Assembly (NCBI GenBank): GCA_029204225.1
Contig: CM055104.1
Span: 21,480,658 to 21,544,657, forward strand
DNA length: 64,000 nt
Direction: 5' to 3'
Source of the DNA: Diphasiastrum complanatum
Taxonomy: Eukaryota > Streptophyta > Lycopodiopsida > Lycopodiales > Lycopodiaceae
Below are positions 1-9,952 of the stretch, in pieces; within the stretch, counting starts at the first letter, position 1, and the number at the start of each line of letters is the position of its first letter. The notes under the pieces were generated by a model, which made no database searches, was not told the origin of the DNA, and saw nothing but the letters and a program-made list of their open reading frames with translations. The translations under genes were made by a program, and so were the position numbers.

Positions 1-1
1 G

Positions 2-1882
2 CCTACGCCAATTCAAGAACCTAGAGTGACTTTGGTTGAGATAGGAAAGAGGAAGGAGAGATCAAGTATATAGGATACGTATTCACCTCCTACTTCACCA
101 GGCAGGAAGCATCCAACATCGGAAGCTAGAAGATTGCCTAGATGGTACTATGAAACTATCAAGAATAGTGTTATTATAGAACAGGGAGAGTCCAGTACGC
201 ATGGAACTAGGAGATCAGCTAGACTTGAAAAGCAAGATGAAGATCAAGATCGACAGGAGGTTCGATAGGAGGATCATCATGAAGATGGGGATGTACATTT
301 TGCATATATGGCCACAGTATTAGAAACCAAGGATCCATCTACTTTCAGAGAGGCTGAAAAAGAGGATATTTGGAGGAAAGCTATGGATGAGGAGTACGAC
401 TCAATCATGAAGAACAAGACTTGGAGACTTGTTCAGGTACCTACAGGTAAAAAGGCCATTGGATGCAAGTGGGTCTATAGAACTAAGTACAAGTTAGATG
501 GTTCTATAGATAAACATAAGGCAAGATTGGTGGCAAAAGGTTATGCTCAACAGGAAGGGATTGACTATGAGAAAACTTGTTCACCAGTTGCTTAGCCTAC
601 TACTATGAGGACTGTTTTATCATTGGCAGCTCAGTTTGGATGGGATATTCAACAAATGGATGTAAAGAGTGCATTCCTGAATGGATTTCTAGAGGAAGAA
701 GTCTACATGGAGCAGCCAGAGGGATACATAGTAGCAGGACATGAAGACAAGGTTTGCAGGTTGGACAAGGCACTATATGGACTTAAGCAGGCACCCAGGG
801 CGTGGTACACGAGGATTGACACATACTATGAGGAGCTTGGCTTTCAGAGAAGTAGTTCGGAGCATACACTTTATGTTTTGATCAGGGATAATCATATTGT
901 TATTGTAGTGATGTATGTGGATGATCTTGTTATTACAGGATCAGATCATAGTATGATTCAGTGAATCAAGAAAGATCTCTCATCAGAGTTTCATATGAAA
1001 GATCTTGGTTCACTACAATATTTTCTTGGGATTGAGGTATGGAGAGTAACAAAGCGACTATTTATTTCTCAATCTACGTATGCTCATGAACTTCTTGAAA
1101 AGTTCAATATGTCAGAGTGCAAGCCTATTTCTACACCATATGATAGTGGATGTAAACTTACTAAAGCTCAGGAAGATCAAGATGTAGATGAGACGTTATA
1201 TAGAAAGCTTGTTGGAAGCTTAATCTATCTAACTACTACAAGACCAGATATTGCTTATGCTGTGAGTATGGTTAGTCAATTTATGGTTAAGCCTAAGCAG
1301 ATTCATTGGAAAGTTGCTAAGTGAATACTCAGATATATCCAGGGCACTTTGAGATTTGGTATTCTCTATGGTAGACAGGATGATTTGAAGTTACAGGGAT
1401 ATGTGGATGCTAATTGGGCTGGAGATGCGGAAGACCGAAGATCTACTACAGGTTATGTTTTTAGTCTTGGTTCTGGTGCTATCTCTTGGAGTTCAAAGAA
1501 GCAACATACTATTACTTTATCATCTACAAAGGCAGAATATCAAGCTACTACGAGTGCAACATGTGAAGCAATATGGTTGTGAAGGATTCTACATGATCTA
1601 CATATGGTACAAGATTCACCTACGGTAATTCAATGCGACAATCAAAGTTGTATTGAATTGGCAAAAAATCCAGTTTATCACAACAGAACAAAGCATATTG
1701 AAGTACAACAACACTTCATCAGAGAGAAAATTCAAAGTGATGAAGTGGAGCTTATCTATTGCCCTACGGAAGAGCAAGTTGCAGATATCTTTACCAAAGG
1801 TCTTGGCAAAGAAAAATTTCAGAAGTTTAGAGAACTTCTAGGAGTAATAGATAACAAAGTAAACATTAAGGGGGAGTGTTAG
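2..1882 (+). pseudogene. Ty1/copia pol fragment (integrase-RT linker, RT, RNase H), copia-A
   Basis: One reading frame runs from the window edge to 1882 without a frameshift. It covers the integrase-RT linker, the reverse transcriptase (WRLVQVPTGKKAIGCKWVYR near 425-480, FLNG, YVDD at 914-925) and RNase H (DANWAGDAEDRRSTTGY near 1400, then KHIEVQQHFIREK and ADIFTKGL). Both catalytic Asp of YVDD are present. Six in-frame stops break it: 71-73, 266-268, 593-595, 962-964, 1322-1324 and 1580-1582. At least three of the TGA stops sit where the family usually has Arg, consistent with CGA to TGA. Gag, protease and the integrase core lie outside the window. It is followed at once by a polypurine tract and an LTR start. 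The copia assignment is secure from domain order; the copy is dead. Confidence 0.93.
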
Positions 1883-2455
1883 GAAGTTATTTGATACCCC
1901 TTAATGATAGTTTGGCCATGCCTGCGTGCTATTTTTAGGGGCCATTCTATTTATAGTAAATTCATTTTTTAAGGCTTATGCATGTAGGTGGGCGCACTAC
2001 AATTAGACTAGGATCTATTTCGTACTTAGAAGTTCATTTTTGGTCTTTACCAAATATAGGTAGTATTATTAGCAATTAGCTTTTGCTATTTTGCTATTTG
2101 CTTTAGGCTCTTAGCTTTTCTCATTCATTAGAGAAACTGATGAAATGAACTCCAAAGATGTTTCATTCCTTATAGAGTAGGGTGCATGACATACTTATAG
2201 ACTTCGGCATCCATGTTTCTATGCTAGTAATAAAACAGCCCTAAAGCAATTACCTAAATGAAATCTCTACATATGGCAAAAGTACCCAACACCTCTCTAT
2301 AGCAAAACTTGTGCTCTAAATCAAGCTCTAGAACCTCTAAATTTTGTCATCTATTCAACTTAAATATGCTAAATATAGTCCGCTAGTGTCGCGGGCTAGC
2401 ATCAAAAATCCTAGAAAATCACATTAAGGGTAACAAATAAACATTAATTCTAACA
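1869..2455 (+). repeat. polypurine tract and putative 3' LTR of copia-A
   Basis: The tract AAGGGGGAG ends at 1876, and TGTTAGGAAG begins the LTR at 1877. The proposed end is ATTCTAACA at 2447-2455, giving TG...CA ends with an imperfect inverted repeat and about 579 bp. The 5' end is firm because of the polypurine tract. The 3' end is inferred, since the partner LTR lies outside the window. Confidence 0.6.
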
Positions 2456-2860
2456 CATTGTCCCCTTTTAGTTATTCATATGAGGCTTGAACTTATTACT
2501 TAGGAGTTACTAGTTACGGCTTACTACATACTAGTAGGTTAGTAACTACTCAGAGGTTAGGATATGGTACTTACTACTTACTACTTACTACTTAATACCT
2601 ACTAGTTAGCAGTTACTAGTAAGTTCTAACTTCTAACTACTTAGTGCTAACTTCTAAGTTCAAAGTGCCCAAGGGTCAATGCGCATTGCGCATCGCTCAA
2701 GCCTAGATTAAGTTTCATTATTGTTCCAATTCAAAACTTCCAACTTCCACTTTGAAAGTTGAAACTCTTATGAGTCACATTTCACTATTAAGATTTTGAT
2801 GTGCTTTGTACAATGTTCACAATTGAATAATCAATTGACAATGTTGATTGTTGAAGGTTG
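2456..2860. other. non-coding, TACT-rich low-complexity stretch
   Basis: Repeated TTACTACTTACTAC and ACTAGTTAG-type words occupy about 2480-2660. No gene is recognised. Confidence 0.5.
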
Positions 2861-2880
2861 AATGACCAATCGTCTGAATT

Positions 2881-3070
2881 TTGTGCACTATACAAGTTGT
2901 CACGGACAATGCGAATTGCGTTGTCATGGGTAGGCTCGTAATGAAACCTACCTCCAAAAATTTTTGGACACCTTGTTTTGCACTTTGCCTAGACCTCCTG
3001 GTCAAGGACGTATCCAAGATACCATGGGCCAAGGAGGTGCTTGACACGGTCCTTGGTGAGATTCATCACC
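2881..3070 (+). pseudogene. hAT-type transposase fragment (DUF659-like)
   Basis: The translation contains VVTDNANCVVMGRLVMK, then FWTPCFALCLDLLVKDVSK and IPWAKEV. This matches the DUF659 part of plant hAT-like transposases, which reads roughly as VVTDNA, FWTPCAAHCLDL, IGKIPWVK. The first D of the DDE-type core is present, but the usual AAHC has become FALC. No BED zinc finger or dimerisation domain was found around it, so about 60 residues of a roughly 600-residue protein remain. It is a scrap and cannot encode an active transposase. Confidence 0.6.
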
Positions 3071-3160
3071 AAGACGCAAAGGGCCTTGAGCACGTGTAAA
3101 AGACACTCCACTTTTCAATGTACCATTGGAGCATATAGTCTACAATCTCACCCCAAATAG

Positions 3161-3186
3161 AAACAACAACAACAACAACAACAACC
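3161..3186 (+). repeat. (AAC)n microsatellite
   Basis: A short run of AAC trinucleotides about 26 bp long. Confidence 0.9.
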
Positions 3187-3189
3187 ATC

Positions 3190-5500
3190 TACTACTCCGG
3201 TTCTACCTCCTACGACATCATCGAAGCCCACATTACAACTGCCTTTAGGAAACATTGTTGAGGGCTCAGCCATAGATGTATGTATGTCTGATAATTTGCA
3301 TTGTCTACATTCACGTCATTGTTGAATATTTATTCGACATCATCCTTGCATATTTCCAATATTATATATGAGGATAAATGGAATATGTGGTGGTGAAAAG
3401 CTCGCTAAATAGTGGCAAGAAGTTTGCTCAAGGCACACCTCCATGAAGAGTGTACAACTTTTAAGGTGTGCTACAATTTTATCTCTCTTTCTATTGTATC
3501 CTAACTATAGCCATTGTTGGCTATTGTCATACTGAATGTGAAATGATTATTACTAGCACTGATCAAATTCACTGATAAGAATCTTTACTTTTTCCTACAT
3601 ATGGCTCCACGTGGGACCACATCCTTTTGTTTATGGCATGTTTCATAATTCGTGAAATTTTATGAATAATTCTATGGAAGCCCTTTTCTTTATTTATGAC
3701 TATTGTCTACCTATGATACTGTTGTCTTCGACTCAACATGCAAATCCATCGGGCGTACCTTAGGGCCTACACCCCGGGCTCTTCTACATGTATGTGCTAT
3801 AGCATCGGCCTATGTCTTGACATCAAATTCCAACAAACACCACATCCTCGCCAATGTCCTGCAAGTGGCAAGAGCAATAATACATGGGGTAGATTTTCCC
3901 ACCACATCCCACCAGTGAGTGGCTCTAGCAAAAAACTCATCATATTCACATTCAGACCCCAATGAAACATCATTTTCCGCACTCAAAATACAACATGTGT
4001 CTCTCAATCTTGCGCAACAAAGGGCCATGACTCGCACAAAGACAAGGGACATTGTCAAATTCTAAAAAGCAATGAGTCATCAGAAACACACAAATTTGTT
4101 GACAATTACACGAGTGCTAAGAACAAGATCGGCGGTTAGATAGCCCTATTGGGGGACAACCTTAACCTAGATACACATTATGCATGTATGTCCTCCTCTC
4201 GTCCACAAGCTCGATGTTTGTGCGTATGCCTCCATTAGCCCACATAGGGTGAAGCAAATGAGCAACTGTGCCACCACATATGTTGAGAAACTTATTGCAA
4301 ACTTGATCACCACCATTGTTGGATGAATCTTTTTGATAAAGATTGTTTCTCGTGTTGTATTTAGTATGTCATTGTTTCTCATAATCACATATGTCATTAT
4401 CTTCATAATCACATACCAAAGATGTATTATGACATACTGAGGAAGCTACCATAGATCTTTCAACTTCTTTATGCAACCACATTAGAGACAAACCTTTTGT
4501 AATGTCAATGGATCCTCCTAAGGCTAGTCAACATCCTATCAAGCAATCTCTCTCAAATAGCTGACATCCTACAAAAACTAACAAATAATTTCGTATAGAA
4601 AAAATAACTCAATAATACTAAAACACTTTTACAAAATAAATGCACAAAATGTATTAGGTAAAAGTATACCTCTACTCATCAAGAACCGATTGTTGAAGAG
4701 TGACTCCAATCTTGGCCATTGATTCATAAATGAGGCCCTCCTCTATGTACATAGTACAAGGGGGATCACCTCTGCCAACATGGTCACATTATAACCATTA
4801 ACACACGTCAGTTGCGCCCACTACCGCCCTCTTCCTCAAAAAATTCTTGGTTTCCTCTTGAACTTTTGCTTGCAAGTCTAATCTTGGCTTTAGTTCTTTT
4901 GAACCTAAAAAATAAGGCTTAAGAATTCTTTTAAGTTGCAATTTATTTACCTTAAGCATAAGGTTTAAAAAAATGTTAAAAAGAAGCTTAAAATCTTTCT
5001 TTCTTTTTGAGAAGAAGACAAATGAGAGAAAGTACAAAAGAATATGAATGTACTCCTCTAACATTAACATGACAAGAGAGGGTGTCAGTGAGGTACACAC
5101 AATCCCCTCCCCTTCCCTCCGTTCCTGCAAGGTGGCAACTATAGGCCACTGGGTGCCTGCAAGTTTGTCGTATGGCTAGGTGTAGGTGAGTAGACACAAG
5201 CAAATCTTTTTTTTAAGATTTCTTGAGGACCATCAAATAGTCAAATTGGACTGTTTTGACAAACTATCAGAAAACAATTGCTCTGACGGTTTTGTAAGCA
5301 ATAACTAACCTGTAGAAAATATTTATGGCTTCTGAAAGTTCTGCAGTAGAAAGTTGACTACCAAATGCAAAAAAATAAAAAATTCAACCTTAACTATTAT
5401 TAAAAGGCTTGTTTTCTATCTAAACGACATCAGGTTTCAACATAACAAAAAAACAAACTTTTTTCACATAACCAAAAATAAAGTTAGAAAAACTGCATCT
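3190..5500. other. unassigned stretch, no gene recognised
   Basis: Short open frames occur on both strands, but none has a recognisable domain or convincing codon structure. Part of it may be the internal region of the minus-strand LTR element whose LTR is at 5533-6227. Confidence 0.4.
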
Positions 5501-5532
5501 TAAACATGATGATCGATGGCTTGGATACCAAA

Positions 5533-6227
5533 TGTTAGAAACCCCATCGTGAAAACCGATAAGGACACAACCAAGTAAAAAGTCCATGCACTAGAACTAT
5601 AGACCACCTCCAAGCACATTACGGTCTCCCCTAAGTTACGGCATCCCATACCACCGCACCCTAGCTTCGACTCTTGCGTACCTACATCTTGAGGCAAGAT
5701 CACATCGTTACAAGACCGTAACGGTACCGACCCAACATCTGGGAACAGCTAACCACCAGAGGGCAAAGGACAGTGTGAGTCAGACATGCATGCATACCAT
5801 GCAATCGGTATGAGGGCCAATAATGCTCATGCGGACACATGCATACGCATGCAGACACATGCAGACGCATGCATGACAGTCACGGGCCATGCAATCCATC
5901 AGTGATGGACTGGGACCCCACATTCAATGCAAAGTGCGTAGATGACCCAAAAAAAAACAAATAACACACCTCAAAAGTTGTCAAATCCTAACCCGTATTG
6001 CCAATGGATGAACCCTAAACCCCCTAAACGTACAAAAAACTATGCAAAAAAAAGCAAAGTATCTCCCAAACTCAAGATTAAGGCCTATTGACTATTCAAA
6101 CTCTTCATAAATCAACTAAGAAGATTATGGGTACCCTCCACACGTGGGAACATCCTCCTCACATGTGAGATTTCACTTTGTACATGATATTGCAAAAGAT
6201 CAAGCTAGATTTTGCCAATTTTTCACA
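5533..6227 (-). repeat. minus-strand LTR with adjacent primer-binding-like site
   Basis: On the minus strand it begins at 6227 with TGTGAAAAATTGGC and an ATCTAGCTTGAT block shared with the copia-B LTRs (15010, 30476). It ends TTTCTAACA at 5533, followed by TTTGGTATCCAAGCC, which resembles the initiator-Met tRNA primer site. The length (695 bp) matches copia-B LTRs (about 704 bp), but the interior has diverged. A CATGCAGACACATGC-type short repeat lies at about 5825-5880. It sits just downstream of the last recognisable arginine-decarboxylase exon. Confidence 0.5.
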
Positions 6228-6661
6228 CCATGTACAGTCAAAATTAGCGAAGAACTCCTTGCTCAAACAAATTCACAAAGTCAATGATTGAGGGTTGAGG
6301 TCAAGCAGTGAGCACTCCAAAGATGAATGAAGACACTTTATCTAACTTAAGGGTGTGAACAACAATGCACTTACATTGGACGATTGCCATTGCATTACAA
6401 TTTCTGTGGTTTTCAAATGGTGTACAGTTGTACCATTGGTTAATCTTCTGAAATAATCACGCATTGCTTAGAGACTAACTAGGCATGATTTGGCTTTAAA
6501 AAAGTTCCTGTACAGTTCCACACAAAATTGATCAACTGCACACCCCAAGTTGCTTGGATGCTTGTTAATAGTTTTTTCAATATACTCAGTATGCTGAACA
6601 AAGCCTCGGATTTGTGCATACTCTAAATCCTCAGAATAATAAACATCACAAGTATGCATAC

Positions 6662-7744
6662 CTGGTAATTATACTTCGAAATGGCAGTATCAAAACACTC
6701 CTGAAGTTGTTGCATCCTGTGTTGCACTATTTCTGGAAACCTTAAAACTATCGGTAACTGCAAGTTTCTTCTCCGAAGAGCGTCCACCAACTCCGTTATA
6801 TCAAGCTCATCTGATCCTGGCAAAGTAAACCCTGGCTCATTTTAGCTCAAACCTTGCACTATTTGACCTACAGGAAATGATCTGATCATCACAGAATTTG
6901 CCACAATAGCTACTACAGTGGATGCTTGTCAGAAGAACTATATAAATATAAAGAAGCGTGATAACAGATTGAGTGCAGTACCATCAGAGGAGCCAAGAGG
7001 ACGAACTGCGACATGTCCAGCAGAGTTGATGAGAAAATAAGGCGCTCCCCACCCTTCGATTCTGTACAAATTTGCACTATCATCTATTGTCCAAGCCTTA
7101 TCCCCGTTGCCTTGTTTGTCAGCACTGCCGCTTGCTGTCCCACCAACAGCTGTTGCTAGCGATCTCACACTCCCCCACTGCTCCTGGATTTTTTCTTTAC
7201 CTTTCTCTGTTTCTTTGGAAGTACGAGAATCTAAATAACCACGGACATTTTGCAAGTAAATACCTGTTTTCAAATAAGTAACTCTCTTCCTAGAATGTGA
7301 AAATTGATATGAGACCTTCAACCTCCAAATTGACTTGAATAACTTGCTTGCTTGAAAAAAGCAATCAAAAGCGTGTGATATCAAAGGCCAAATGATTGGC
7401 CCGTTCTCTATAGAAGTTTGGATAACCAACGAGTTTCCTGATGTGCCACGGTGGGTTGTACATAATGCATCCAAAGACAGGCGTAAGTTCTGCCATCGTA
7501 CGTTCTGAGGCATCATTATAGGGGTGCACGCGAGATGACTTCCTGACCTTGCACGCCATACCAAAGCCTGTGAATGCAAGACACCGCTACTTTGCTTGAT
7601 TCTATATACTCCTTTCGTTAACTGAGTCCGAGTCCTTGAACGAATACCTGCTGCTGTCATTGCCAAGTTTTGATCAAAAGCAGCTGGTTGGGTTCTAGAA
7701 ATATCCTTAGATAATACTGCCACGCTCCGTGTCGAGCCTGCCAT
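6662..7744 (-). pseudogene. arginine decarboxylase, 5' gene fragment
   Basis: Arginine decarboxylase makes agmatine from arginine, the first step of one route to putrescine, using pyridoxal phosphate. The minus strand encodes ANLYRIEGWGAPYFLINSAG and HVAVRPLG (exon ending 6982, donor GTACTG). After an intron at 6817-6981 comes DELDITELVDALRRRNLQLP and VLRFPEIVQHRM (exon 6816-6662, acceptor TTTGCCAG, donor GTATGC). The splice phases agree (1, then 0), and the break after YNYQ falls just before the family's GVxPVKxNQ segment. That segment, with the PLP lysine, and all later domains were not found down to position 2456. The ATG at 7744 gives a basic, Ser/Thr-rich N-terminus like a plastid transit peptide. 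A further intron near 7235-7565 (acceptor TTATTTAG) is possible. Later exons may lie outside the window, or the gene was cut by the LTR element at 6227. Confidence 0.6.
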
Positions 7745-7855
7745 GTTCGGCTTACCATGCAATTGACGTTGTCTACAAGCCTAGAAGAGCTACTAAACGT
7801 GAAGGGAAGAAGAACACGCACAGACACGTCCAAGAAGCCTCATACAGGAATATGA

Positions 7856-7977
7856 AATTTGCTGTTTCCTGGTACTTACACGGGTGTCAAGGAAACAGCC
7901 AACAGTACAAAAAGGCAATTTGCTGTTTCCTGGTACTTACACGGGTGTCAAGGAAACAGCCAACAGTACAAAAAGGC
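7856..7977 (-). repeat. perfect 61-bp tandem duplication upstream of the arginine decarboxylase ATG
   Basis: Units 7856-7916 and 7917-7977 are identical. Each carries the inverted pair GCTGTTTCCT and AGGAAACAGC separated by 19 nt, so the region can form two tandem hairpins. It lies about 110-235 bp upstream of the ATG at 7744, in the likely 5' UTR or promoter. Confidence 0.95.
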
Positions 7978-8139
7978 CTAAAAGCCTCCTTCAGAATCGG
8001 TGAACAACCGGCACAATCTCGCAAGAGCATCCAGCCCCATGGATTGAACACAGATTCTACTTACGAAACAGCAACACCTCTTTACAATGAAATAACATCT
8101 AAAACAAGACACCAAGGATCTGAGATTAAGTGTTGCTAA

Positions 8140-8760
8140 AAGAAATTATTCAGTTTGAAAGAACGAGAAAAATGAGCTGTTATGTTAGTTAGTAGGCAGA
8201 TAAGCAATACTGCGCCACGGAAAAAAGAACATCTGAAAATGGATATCGCTCATCCTTGCACGCACTTCGTCTTCTTGGCTTCCACTCACTCGCGACGTTT
8301 CAGAAATAATGCGCTTAAGCACTCCCACGGACCCTTCTTCATTAATAATAACTAAACAACATTGTGGCCCTGCCCGGCCTTGGTAATACATCTTAACTTG
8401 CATTTTATGAAATCTTTTAAAAACTGCAAATATAAAAATGTACAAATTGATGGAAGGACCCCGCGCAGAGTCCATTGTGCCCACTTGGGCTTTTCAAAAA
8501 AATTTGGGCGAAAGCCGAACCGGGCAAAATGGCATGTGCGGCTCATTCCACTACGTAATGGAGTCTTTGACTTTTTCACATGCCATTTACAAAGCATATT
8601 CAGCAGTTCGATTTTTTTTAACCAATCAAAAATTGTCACGTGGCAGTCTGACGCGGACTAACGCGCGTCTGAAATGGGCCTCAAAATTTTCAAAAAAAAA
8701 TTAAAAAAATTCAGTGACAGTTTGTGCTTTTTAAAGAGCCCAAAAAACTGGGCGTAATCC
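8140..8760. other. intergenic, no gene recognised
   Basis: No coding signal is seen. Around 8475-8520 and 8720-8750 there are inverted, similar GCCCA/TGGGC-rich words that may be the arms of an older fold-back element. Confidence 0.35.
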
Positions 8761-8767
8761 ACACAAA

Positions 8768-8930
8768 CAATCCATTACGTAGTAGGTAATGGCCATTGGG
8801 AGGGTCATTACCACAAATAATCTGGGACCCAGGCAGCGAGTGGCGGAGCCCACAAGCTGCCCGGGGACTAGATTATTTTGTGGTAATGGCCCAACCAATG
8901 GGTCATTACCGTGCGTAATTGTCATTGGTA
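8768..8930. mobile_element. fold-back (MITE-like) element
   Basis: Arm 8786-8823 (GTAATGGCCATTGGG ... AATAATCT) is the near-exact reverse complement of 8870-8909 (AGATTATTTTGTGGTAATGG ... GTCATTAC). The pairing extends outward through ATTACG words near 8774 and 8915. The loop is about 46 bp and GC-rich. No coding capacity. Whether it is a transposed MITE or a local palindrome is inference. Confidence 0.6.
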
Positions 8931-8978
8931 GACTTTTATGTTAATCTTAAGAGCATGAGATTCTATGTTCTCTGTCCC

Positions 8979-9415
<437 letters not shown>

Positions 9416-9429
9416 TCGCTCGTGCACCC

Positions 9430-9522
9430 TGGACAGACGACGGGCAACGGGTGTGGACAGACAGTCAGACGGGCAACGGGACAGAGCAACGGGTGTGGAC
9501 ACACAGGCAGACGGGCAATGAG
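9430..9522 (+). repeat. degenerate minisatellite
   Basis: Words such as ACGGGCAACGGGTGTGGACA and CAGACGGGCAA recur two to three times with irregular spacing of about 20-45 bp. Confidence 0.7.
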
Positions 9523-9544
9523 AAGGTAGTTAGGCGGATGGCAA

Positions 9545-9586
9545 TTTTGGGGCCCTATATTATGCAATATAATATAGGCCCCAAAA
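9545..9586. repeat. hairpin palindrome
   Basis: TTTTGGGGCCCTATATTAT (9545-9563) pairs with ATAATATAGGCCCCAAAA (9569-9586). The loop is 5 nt with one bulged C. Confidence 0.85.
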
Positions 9587-9644
9587 CGACCTAAAAATCG
9601 TGCCAGCGACAATCAAGTTTATAGTAAAGTGATATAATAATGTG

Positions 9645-9945
9645 TTTAATAAAATCATGTTTGTGGGACGTGATATTATAACAATTTTGGTTTTTGTTAG
9701 TCACATACGTAATTATAAGAGACTCATATGACCAATATGCATATGTAGATCCAAAAAGGTTTTTTGAATTTTGTATCTTTATCGAAGCATTCTGATAAAG
9801 ATAACAGATCATAGGTTTAAGGTTGCATTTGATAAAATACTCTTTGTGGCGAGGCGATATAATAACAATACTGATTTTTGTTAATTACATATGTAATATA
9901 TTAGTGATCTGACCAATATGCGTATGTAGATAAAGATGAAGTTTT
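9645..9945 (+). repeat. degenerate direct repeat, period about 184 bp
   Basis: The blocks at about 9646-9760 and 9830-9945 share ATAATAACAAT/ATTATAACAAT, TTTTTGTTA, CACATACGTAAT/TACATATGTAAT and GACCAATATGC.TATGTAGAT in the same order. Roughly 75-80% similar by eye. Confidence 0.6.
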
Positions 9946-9952
9946 TTTTCTT

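Noticed and set aside
3703-4412. Overlapping frames on both strands as possible genes
   Set aside because: Short, mutually overlapping, no recognisable domains or splice structure.
5500-5703. A 67-codon minus-strand frame as a gene
   Set aside because: It falls inside the 3' part of the proposed LTR and has no domain.
7365-7559. A separate small minus-strand protein within the arginine decarboxylase region
   Set aside because: It overlaps the likely N-terminal exon/intron of that gene in another frame.
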